DNA of 64,000 bases. Origin: Stutzerimonas stutzeri TS44. GTDB taxonomy: Bacteria; Pseudomonadota; Gammaproteobacteria; Pseudomonadales; Pseudomonadaceae. Of this stretch, positions 56,505 to 64,000 are shown piece after piece; the stretch's first letter is position 1, and each line of letters starts with the position of its first letter. The notes beneath the pieces are model-generated. The model saw nothing but the letters and a program-made list of their open reading frames with translations. It had not been told where the DNA came from and did no database searches. Location: NCBI GenBank assembly GCA_000263395.1, contig AJXE01000015.1:43706-107705 (forward strand), in the 5' to 3' direction. Position numbers and translations under genes: made by a program.

Positions 56505-57848
56505 ATGCCCACCTGCACGCTCCACCCGCTGCCCTATCACGCCGATCCCGGCCACTGGTTCGCCCGTATCCACGACGCGCCCGGCGCGGTGCTGCTGGAC
56601 TCCGGCCGACCACAGGCGCTGCGCGGCCGCTACGACATTCTCAGCGCCTGGCCGCAGCGGATGCTCACCCCGACGGCCGATGAATCCGGCACGGCATTCT
56701 TCCAGCGCCTGCGCCTGGCCCTGGCCAGCCTCGGCCCGGCCGACGCGCCCGAAGACTGCGAGCTGCCGTTCCTCGGCGGCCTGATCGGCCTGCTCGCCTA
56801 CGACTTCGGCACTCGCCTGGAAAAACTGCCGCAAACGGCGGCGGACGACCTCGGCTTGCCGGCCGCGCGCTTCGGGCTCTACGCCTGGGCCTTGATCAGC
56901 GACCATCAGCAGCGCACGACGCACCTGCTCTTTCACCCCGCGCTGGCGCAGGCCGAACGCGAGCGCCTGCTGGCGTTGTTCCAGCAGCCCGCCGCGGCCG
57001 CCGACGCCCCGCCGTTCAGCCTGCGATCGCGATTTCGCGCCGACCTCGATGCCGAGCGCTACCGCCACGCATTCGAGCGTATCCAGCATTACATCCGGGC
57101 CGGCGACTGCTATCAGGTCAACTTCGCGCAACGCTTTCGCGCCGACTGCCAGGGCGCACCCTGGCTGGCCTATCGCGCGTTGCGCGCGGCCTGCCCGACC
57201 CCGTTCGCCGGGTTTGTCGCACTGGAAGATGGCGCCATCGCCAGCCTGTCCCCCGAGCGTTTCCTGCAACTGCGCGACGGCACGGTGGAAACCCGCCCGA
57301 TCAAGGGCACACGTCGCCGTCAGGCGGATCCGGTCGAGGATCAGGCGCTGGCCGAGGAGCTGCTCGCCAGCGAAAAGGACCGTGCCGAGAACCTGATGAT
57401 CGTCGACCTGCTGCGCAACGACCTGGGTCGCAGCTGCGAGATCGGCAGCGTGCACGTACCGGAGCTGTTCGCGCTGGAAAGCTACCCCAACGTGCATCAC
57501 CTGGTCAGCGCCGTGCGCGGCACGCTGGCCGCCGGCAAGGATGCTTTCGACCTGCTGGCCGGCAGCTTCCCGGGCGGCTCGATCACCGGTGCCCCGAAGA
57601 TCCGCGCAATGCAGATCATCGACGAGCTGGAGCCAACCTGCCGCTCGATCTACTGCGGCTCGCTGCTGTATGTGGATGTGCGCGGGAGCATGGACAGCTC
57701 GATCACCATCCGCACCCTGTCGCTGCGCAACGGCCAGGCGTGCTGCTGGGGCGGCGGCGGCATCGTCGCCGATTCGCAGTGGGAGGCGGAATATCAGGAG
57801 TCGATCGACAAGGTAAAGGTGCTGCTGGAGACGCTGGAGGGGCTGTAG
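56505..57848 (+). CDS. pabB: Aminodeoxychorismate synthase component I
   Basis: Makes 4-amino-4-deoxychorismate for folate synthesis. The 447-residue chorismate-utilising enzyme shows KGTRRR, RAENLMIVDLLRNDLGR and GSFPGGSITGAPK. The lysine of PIKGTRRR is the PabB-type residue that separates it from anthranilate synthase. A T-less 7-bp hairpin (56463-56482) separates it from the trio and another (57863-57882) follows its stop. Confidence 0.93.
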   Translation: MPTCTLHPLPYHADPGHWFARIHDAPGAVLLDSGRPQALRGRYDILSAWPQRMLTPTADESGTAFFQRLRLALASLGPADAPEDCELPFLGGLIGLLAYDFGTRLEKLPQTAADDLGLPAARFGLYAWALISDHQQRTTHLLFHPALAQAERERLLALFQQPAAAADAPPFSLRSRFRADLDAERYRHAFERIQHYIRAGDCYQVNFAQRFRADCQGAPWLAYRALRAACPTPFAGFVALEDGAIASLSPERFLQLRDGTVETRPIKGTRRRQADPVEDQALAEELLASEKDRAENLMIVDLLRNDLGRSCEIGSVHVPELFALESYPNVHHLVSAVRGTLAAGKDAFDLLAGSFPGGSITGAPKIRAMQIIDELEPTCRSIYCGSLLYVDVRGSMDSSITIRTLSLRNGQACCWGGGGIVADSQWEAEYQESIDKVKVLLETLEGL

Positions 57849-57899
57849 CGGCGAGCTGGAAGCGACCGGCCGGAGCCGGTCGACTGTCCCGGACGCCTG

Positions 57900-58517
57900 T
57901 CAGAGCGCCAGTTTGCGATTCGAGGCCTTGAGGAATTCCTGCTTCAGATCGGCGTAGCTATGCACCGCCGGGAACTGCGGGAATTCGGCGATCACGTTGT
58001 CCGGCGCGTGGAACAGGATGCCTGCATGCGCTTCGCCGAGCATGGTGGTGTCGTTGTAGGAGTCGCCAGCGGCGATCACCCGGTAATACAGGCTCTTCAG
58101 CGCGATGACCGACTGGCGCTTGGGATCCTTCTGACGCAGCTGGTAATCCACCACGCGGTCGCTGTCATCGGTGATCAGGCGGTGGCACAGCAGCGTCGGG
58201 AAGCCCAGCTGGCGCATCAGCGGCTGCGAGAACTCGTAGAAGGTGTCCGACAGGATCACCACCTGGAAACGCTCGCGCAGCCAGTCGACGAACTCCACCG
58301 CGCCTTCGAGCGGCTTGAGCGTGGCGATCACCTGCTGGATATCGGAGAGCTTGAGGCCGTGCTCGTCGAGGATGCGCAGGCGCTGCTTCATCAGCACGTC
58401 ATAGTCGGGAATGTCCCGCGTGGTCGCCCGCAGCGACTCGATTCCGGTGGCCTCGGCAAAGGCGATCCAGATCTCCGGAACCAGTACGCCCTCCAGGTCG
58501 AGACAGGCTATTTCCAC
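57900..58517 (-). CDS. thrH: Phosphoserine phosphatase / phosphoserine:homoserine phosphotransferase ThrH
   Basis: A 205-residue HAD-family enzyme that dephosphorylates phosphoserine and can pass the phosphate to homoserine. HAD motifs are [11 protein letters not shown] (catalytic DLE), VVILSDTF and [12 protein letters not shown]. The GTG at 58517 is preferred: GAGGAG lies seven bases before it and the 205-residue length equals the characterised P. aeruginosa enzyme; an ATG six codons upstream lies ahead of that ribosome site. Confidence 0.94.
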   Translation of the reverse strand: MEIACLDLEGVLVPEIWIAFAEATGIESLRATTRDIPDYDVLMKQRLRILDEHGLKLSDIQQVIATLKPLEGAVEFVDWLRERFQVVILSDTFYEFSQPLMRQLGFPTLLCHRLITDDSDRVVDYQLRQKDPKRQSVIALKSLYYRVIAAGDSYNDTTMLGEAHAGILFHAPDNVIAEFPQFPAVHSYADLKQEFLKASNRKLAL

Positions 58518-58623
58518 GGGCCACTCCTCATTCATGCAGAAAAGAAAGGCGGCACTCTATCGGCAACACCGGGGCGGCGCAACGCGGTGCTTATAGCTGA
58601 AACACACGATACATGGGAGCAAA

Positions 58624-58658
58624 GGTTATTTAGTGACATAACCGCTCTTTGCTACCAT
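58624..58658 (+). promoter_or_regulatory. cysH promoter region with possible CysB site
   Basis: GGTTAT (58624-58629) and ATAACC (58638-58643) form an inverted repeat with an eight-base spacer, overlapping a weak promoter with TACCAT as -10 (58653-58658) and TTAGTG 17 bases upstream. The same GGTTAT hexamer occurs in the cysB upstream region, so a CysB site is plausible. Confidence 0.4.
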
Positions 58659-58703
58659 CCGCGGCCACAGAGCGCCCAGCGCCGATCAAAGGAAAGCCGC
58701 CCG

Positions 58704-59438
58704 ATGAGCCCATCTATCGACGTCGCCGAACTGGCCGCCGCCTACGCCACCAAGTCGCCTCAGGACATCCTCAAGCTCGCCTTCGACCTGTTCGGCGACG
58801 AGCTGTGGATTTCCTTCAGCGGCGCCGAGGACGTGGTGCTGGTCGACATGGCCTGGAAGCTCAACAAGAACGTCAAGGTATTCACCCTGGATACCGGACG
58901 CCTGCACAGCGAGACCTATCGCTTCATCGAGCAGGTCCGCGATCACTACGGTATCGCCATCGAGGTCATGACCCCGGACCCCGCGCTGCTCGAGCCGCTG
59001 GTGAAGGAAAAGGGCCTGTTCAGCTTCTATCGCGACGGTCACGGCGAATGCTGCGGCATCCGCAAGATCGAGCCGCTGCGGCGCAAGCTCGCCGGCGTGC
59101 GGGCCTGGGCGACCGGCCAGCGTCGCGACCAGAGCCCCGGCACGCGCAGCCAGGTCGCCGTGCTGGAAATCGACAGCGCCTTCTCGACTGCCGAGCGCAA
59201 CCTGTACAAGTTCAACCCGCTGGCGCAGATGACCAGCGAGGAAGTCTGGGGCTACATCCGCATGCTGGAAATCCCCTACAACAGCCTGCACGAACGCGGC
59301 TTCATCAGCATCGGCTGTGAGCCCTGCACCCGGCCGGTACTGCCGAACCAGCACGAACGCGAAGGCCGCTGGTGGTGGGAAGAAGCCACCCACAAGGAAT
59401 GCGGGCTGCACGCCGGCAATCTCATCGCCAAGCAATAA
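58704..59438 (+). CDS. cysH: Phosphoadenylyl/adenylyl-sulfate reductase (APS-type, Fe-S)
   Basis: Reduces activated sulfate to sulfite. The 244-residue protein shows the PP-loop [10 protein letters not shown], cluster cysteines ECCGIRK and GCEPCTRP and the catalytic cysteine near the C-terminus (KECGLH). The paired Cys-Cys/Cys-x2-Cys pattern binds [4Fe-4S] and marks the APS-reducing type known in Pseudomonas. The ATG at 58704 follows AAAGGAAAG; the longer frame upstream is antisense to thrH. Convergent with cysB. Confidence 0.95.
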   Translation: MSPSIDVAELAAAYATKSPQDILKLAFDLFGDELWISFSGAEDVVLVDMAWKLNKNVKVFTLDTGRLHSETYRFIEQVRDHYGIAIEVMTPDPALLEPLVKEKGLFSFYRDGHGECCGIRKIEPLRRKLAGVRAWATGQRRDQSPGTRSQVAVLEIDSAFSTAERNLYKFNPLAQMTSEEVWGYIRMLEIPYNSLHERGFISIGCEPCTRPVLPNQHEREGRWWWEEATHKECGLHAGNLIAKQ

Positions 59439-59486
59439 CGCGGCGCGGCAAGGCGGCGATGTGCCGCCTGCCTCGGCACACTCCTA

Positions 59487-60711
<1,225 letters not shown>

Positions 60712-61671
60712 TCAGCGGCGATCCGCCGCATGCCGTGCAAGGAAACACAACGCACGGTACAGCGCCTGCGTGCGCGGCATCGCACAACCGGCCTGTTCGG
60801 CCGCCGCCAGCGGGGCGGCATAGAGGGCCGCCAGCTCCAGCGGACGCCGATGCGCATGATCGTGGTACATGCTCGGCAGATAGTCGGGCAGTTGCGCGGT
60901 GCTTTCGAGCAGCTTGTCCGCCAGGCCGGAGGGCAGCGTGAAGCCGCAGGCCAGCGCCGCAGCGCCCACTTCATCCATGATCGAGCGGATCAGCGCACGA
61001 CTGTCGGCGTCGTCCAGCAGCGCCGCCGTGCCGGCATCGAGCAACACCGAGAGGCCGTTGAACGGCACGTTCCAGACCAGCTTGACCCAGCGCGCCTGCT
61101 CCAGGCTGGACATGGCGGCCGAGCCCACGCCGGCAGCCTTGAGCATCGCCACGCCGGCGGCGACCACCGCCTGGCGCGCCTCGTCGTCCTCGGCCGGGCC
61201 GGAGTGATAGCCGAGGTTGATGTTGCCCAGCGCCTGATGCTCGACCACGCCGGGCGCGCTGCGATGGGCATAGATGGCACACAACCCGCCGAGCAGATGC
61301 ACCCCGGTCGGCAGCAGCGGGCGGATCTCGTCCTCGACCGCCAGGCCGTTCTGCAACAGCACGACCTTCGCCCCAGGCGCTGCGACCTGCGCGATGGCTG
61401 GCAGCAGGGCCGCCGTGCCGGTGCTCTTGGTCGCGACGAACAGCCAGTCGCAGGCCGGCATCTGATCGGCGCTGCGATAAGCCTGCACGTTATCCAGCTG
61501 CTGGCAGCCGCGCACCGCGCTATTGACCCGCAGGCCATGCTCACACACGGCCTCGTATTCGCTGCGCAGCAGGAAATGCACGTCGTGCCCGGCCAGTGCC
61601 AGCTGCATGCCGTAGTAGCCACCGATGGCGCCGGTACCGATGATTGCAATGCGCAGGCGAGATTCAGACAT
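60712..61671 (-). CDS. 2-dehydropantoate 2-reductase family protein
   Basis: A 319-residue member of the ketopantoate reductase (ApbA/PanE) family, which in its canonical form reduces 2-dehydropantoate with NADPH for pantothenate synthesis. The Rossmann loop IGTGAIGGYYG is at the N-terminus, followed by KSTGTAALLP, and the C-terminal domain has the substrate region KLVWNVPFNGLSVLLD. Many bacteria have several paralogues, so this may act on another 2-oxoacid. The ATG at 61671 fits homologues; the upstream open frame does not. Confidence 0.85.
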   Translation of the reverse strand: MSESRLRIAIIGTGAIGGYYGMQLALAGHDVHFLLRSEYEAVCEHGLRVNSAVRGCQQLDNVQAYRSADQMPACDWLFVATKSTGTAALLPAIAQVAAPGAKVVLLQNGLAVEDEIRPLLPTGVHLLGGLCAIYAHRSAPGVVEHQALGNINLGYHSGPAEDDEARQAVVAAGVAMLKAAGVGSAAMSSLEQARWVKLVWNVPFNGLSVLLDAGTAALLDDADSRALIRSIMDEVGAAALACGFTLPSGLADKLLESTAQLPDYLPSMYHDHAHRRPLELAALYAAPLAAAEQAGCAMPRTQALYRALCFLARHAADRR

Positions 61672-61919
61672 CCAGGAACTCCGATATAAAGAAGGCGGTG
61701 CGCCACGATAGCAGCCGGCGGCGGACCGGCACAGCGCGACCCCACTACCGTCGGGCGCCGCCATTGCGCCGGCCCTCGACGCACCGGCGGCGGCACTGAA
61801 TGCCATTGTCGCGGCGGCACGTTTAGCGCTAAGGTTCCGTCCTTCCCCGCTGCGCCCCATGCCTGCTCCGCCGCACCGGGATGGCTGGCGGACGGCACCC
61901 GAGACCTGACGAGTAGCAC

Positions 61920-62996
61920 ATGGCCGATTTACCCATCAACGACCTCAACGTCGCCTCCAACATCACCCTGATCACCCCGGAACAGCTCAAGCAGGAACTC
62001 CCCCTGACCGACTCCGCCCTGCGCACCGTCGCCCACGGGCGCCAGGTCGTGCGGGACATCCTCGACGGCAAGGACCATCGCCTGTTCCTCGTGGTCGGCC
62101 CCTGCTCGATCCACGATCTGAAGGCCGCGCATGAATACGCCGGACGCCTCAAGGCGCTCGCCGAGAAGGTCTCCGACAGCCTGTTCCTGATCATGCGGGT
62201 GTATTTCGAGAAGCCGCGCACCACGGTGGGCTGGAAAGGCCTGATCAACGATCCCTACATGGATGACTCGTTCAAGATCCAGGACGGCCTGCACATCGGC
62301 CGCAAGCTGCTGCTCGATCTCGCCGAAATGGGCCTGCCGACGGCCACCGAGGCGCTGGACCCGATCTCCCCGCAATACCTGCAGGACCTGATCAGCTGGT
62401 CGGCCATCGGCGCACGCACCACCGAATCGCAGACCCACCGTGAAATGGCATCCGGCCTGTCGTCGGCCGTCGGCTTCAAGAACGGCACCGACGGCAGCCT
62501 GACCGTGGCGATCAACGCCCTGCAGTCGGTCTCCAGCCCGCACCGCTTCCTCGGCATCAACCAGGCCGGCGTCTCTTCCATCGTCACCACCAAGGGCAAC
62601 CGCTACGGCCACGTGGTGCTGCGCGGCGGCAACGGCAAGCCCAACTACGACTCGGTCAGCGTGACGGTTTGCGAGCAGGAGCTGGCCAAGGCGGGCATCC
62701 GGCCGAACATCATGATCGACTGCAGCCATGCCAACTCCAACAAGGATCCGGCGCTGCAGCCGTTGGTGATGGACAACGTCGCCAACCAGATCCTGGAAGG
62801 CAACACCTCGATCATCGGCCTGATGGTGGAGAGCCACCTGGGCTGGGGCAATCAGTCGATTCCCAAGGACTTGTCCGAACTGGCCTACGGCGTCTCGGTC
62901 ACCGATGCCTGTATCGACTGGGATACCACCGAGAAGGCCGTGCTCGGCATGCACGCCAAGCTGCGCGATATCCTGCCCGGCCGCCGACACGGCTGA
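61920..62996 (+). CDS. 3-deoxy-7-phosphoheptulonate (DAHP) synthase, class I
   Basis: Condenses phosphoenolpyruvate and erythrose 4-phosphate, the first step of aromatic amino-acid synthesis. The 358-residue AroF/AroG/AroH-type protein shows VVGPCSIHD, MRVYFEKPRTTVGWKGLI, GARTTESQTHRE and DCSHANSNKD in order. The particular isozyme (tyrosine-, phenylalanine- or tryptophan-regulated) cannot be settled here, so no symbol is given. Confidence 0.93.
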   Translation: MADLPINDLNVASNITLITPEQLKQELPLTDSALRTVAHGRQVVRDILDGKDHRLFLVVGPCSIHDLKAAHEYAGRLKALAEKVSDSLFLIMRVYFEKPRTTVGWKGLINDPYMDDSFKIQDGLHIGRKLLLDLAEMGLPTATEALDPISPQYLQDLISWSAIGARTTESQTHREMASGLSSAVGFKNGTDGSLTVAINALQSVSSPHRFLGINQAGVSSIVTTKGNRYGHVVLRGGNGKPNYDSVSVTVCEQELAKAGIRPNIMIDCSHANSNKDPALQPLVMDNVANQILEGNTSIIGLMVESHLGWGNQSIPKDLSELAYGVSVTDACIDWDTTEKAVLGMHAKLRDILPGRRHG

Positions 62997-63010
62997 CAGG
63001 ACTCAAGAAG

Positions 63011-63034
63011 ACGCCGGCCCTCGCCGGCGTTTTT
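63011..63034. terminator. Terminator after the DAHP synthase gene
   Basis: ACGCCGGC (63011-63018) pairs with GCCGGCGT (63023-63030) around CCTC, followed by TTTT. It touches the stop of the convergent GNAT gene. Confidence 0.8.
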
Positions 63035-63327
63035 CATTCCTGCTCGTCCGGTTGTCCGGCCGGTAGGTTCTGGCGCTCGATGTAGCGCTCGACATAGGAA
63101 CAGGACGGAATGACGCTGTAGCCTTCCTGCTCGGCGAACTCCAGCGCGTGCCGTGCCAGCACCGCCGCGATGCCGCGACCACGCAATGCATCAGGAACAA
63201 AGGTGCGATAGATGTCCAGCGTCTGCTTGCCCAGGTCCATGTAGGCCAGGTAGGCGCAATGACCCTCGACGTTGACTTCGAACCGATGTCCGCTCCGATC
63301 ATGGTGCACGGTAAGTGTGTCGCTCAT
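63034..63327 (-). CDS. Small GNAT-fold acetyltransferase (YjdJ/PF14542-type)
   Basis: A 97-residue minimal GNAT protein. The acetyl-CoA loop VPDALRGRGIAAVLARHAL is well formed and a serine/cysteine-containing strand (PSCSYVERYIERQ) follows. Proteins of this size are usually unassigned; substrate unknown. Confidence 0.85.
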   Translation of the reverse strand: MSDTLTVHHDRSGHRFEVNVEGHCAYLAYMDLGKQTLDIYRTFVPDALRGRGIAAVLARHALEFAEQEGYSVIPSCSYVERYIERQNLPAGQPDEQE

Positions 63328-63719
63328 TTCGACTCCTCAGCAGGATCAGCCACTCTTGTTATTGTTCACCCGGTTATGGGCACCCGGGTCGCCCGGAACC
63401 AAGCCTCTTTTCTACCCGCTTCCGTCGATTTCGACCAGTGCCGAGGTCAATTCCGGTTACCCAGGCAAAGCTCTCGGCATTGGCGAACATTCGGCAAAAG
63501 CCCGCAGCGTTTACTACACTGCCACGCGTAAACAGGTCTGAAACTGGTTGATTTTTATCCAACTTTCAGTGGGTGGGGCGAGGAACTACCAGGGTTTTCC
63601 AAAAAAACGCTCTTGCAGCTCGCCGACTCGGTTTACTTAAACGAAGTTACAGGTAGTATGTGCGCGCAAACTTTCCATAACGGAAGTTGCTTATGGATTT
63701 CCACCTTAAGGGGAACACG
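63328..63719 (+). other. 392-base interval upstream of oprI
   Basis: No credible gene; the open frames differ in phase, lack ribosome sites and are not family-like. It contains the oprI promoter at 63632-63659 and, about 100 bases upstream of it, TTGATTTTTATCCA (63548-63561), which resembles an Anr box at nine of ten positions but lies far from the promoter. Confidence 0.6.
63632..63659 (+). promoter_or_regulatory. oprI promoter
   Basis: TTTACT (63632-63637) and TAGTAT (63654-63659) are 16 bases apart, giving a leader of about 55 bases with the ribosome site AAGGGGAA. Confidence 0.55.
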
Positions 63720-63974
63720 ATGAACAACGTTCTGAAATTCTCTGCTCTGGCTCTGGCCGCAGTTCTGGCTACCGGTTGCAGCAACAGCATGACCAAAGAA
63801 AGCGAAGCTCGTCTGACTGCTACCGAAGACGCCGCAGCCCGCGCCCAGGCTCGCGCCGACGAAGCCTACAGCAAGGCTGACGAAGCCCTGGTCGCTGCTC
63901 AGAAGGCTCAGCAGACCGCTGACGAAGCCAACGAGCGCGCTCTGCGTATGCTGGATCGCGCCAGCCGCAAGTAA
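63720..63974 (+). CDS. oprI: Outer-membrane lipoprotein OprI
   Basis: The abundant Lpp-like lipoprotein of Pseudomonas (84 residues). A signal peptide ends in the lipobox LATGC (C19-C20 region), and the rest is an alanine-rich coiled coil of heptads ([20 protein letters not shown]) ending in lysine, which can be joined to peptidoglycan. Codon choice is strongly biased, as for a highly expressed gene. The start of a terminator (AAAAAAGCC) is visible at the window edge. Confidence 0.97.
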   Translation: MNNVLKFSALALAAVLATGCSNSMTKESEARLTATEDAAARAQARADEAYSKADEALVAAQKAQQTADEANERALRMLDRASRK

Positions 63975-64000
63975 GCTTCAAGGCAATAAAAAAGCCGACC

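Noticed and set aside
63548..63561. TTGATTTTTATCCA as an Anr site controlling oprI
   Set aside because: It is centred about 110 bases upstream of the predicted start, not at -41, and oprI is considered constitutive.

Overview
The window is a stretch of Pseudomonas chromosome. The evidence is the genus-typical cmaX-crfX-cmpX-sigX-oprF cluster, the lipoprotein gene oprI, a fused nuoCD, thrH, and the acnD/prpF form of the 2-methylcitrate pathway. Codon use is uniformly GC-rich, and almost every gene is a recognisable core gene. A P. mendocina/P. oleovorans-like or related lineage seems likely, but the species cannot be fixed from the sequence alone. No prophage, transposase, CRISPR array or antiphage island is visible.

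Layout. 1-8940: assimilatory nitrate reduction (tail of a probable nitrate transporter, a PP2C phosphatase-kinase fusion, nirB, nirD, nasC, cobA). A sigma-54 promoter and an RNA attenuator with two ANTAR-type hexaloops precede nirB. 9197-24153: the complete 13-cistron nuo operon for respiratory complex I. 24229-26537: a MarR regulator with a cytochrome P450, divergent from a Yip1-like membrane protein, with a tandem AT-rich operator between them. 26793-27116: tRNA-Leu(UAG), tRNA-His(GUG) and tRNA-Arg(UCU), all on the minus strand. 27392-34968: folD, cysS, glnS, ppiB, lpxH, miaE, a tandem universal stress protein behind an Anr-type promoter, and a DUF1289 protein. 35371-37980: acnB behind a long structured 5' leader. 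38260-42702: oprF, sigX, cmpX, crfX, cmaX, rraA. 42887-46226: ppsA and its divergent regulator ppsR. 46311-53105: the prp operon (GntR regulator, prpB, prpC, acnD, prpF; no prpD). 53390-56446: a retropepsin-like / transglutaminase-7TM / ATP-grasp trio (rloABC-like). 56505-63974: pabB, thrH, cysH, cysB, a ketopantoate-reductase-like gene, a class I DAHP synthase, a small GNAT protein and oprI.

How the parts work together. Nitrate is imported and reduced by NasC to nitrite, then by NirBD to ammonium; CobA starts siroheme synthesis for NirB. NADH oxidation passes through Nuo. Propionyl-CoA is handled by PrpC, AcnD, PrpF and PrpB and feeds the TCA cycle (AcnB), while PpsA/PpsR control return of pyruvate to gluconeogenesis. 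SigX, CfrX/CmpX-type envelope genes, OprF and OprI serve the envelope. CysH/CysB cover sulfate assimilation.

The most interesting non-coding signals are the nirB leader (antitermination), the acnB leader (perfect 16-bp inverted repeat enclosing mutually exclusive hairpins), the Anr box placed at -41 of the stress-protein gene, and a small open frame with a strong ribosome site that overlaps the folD start.
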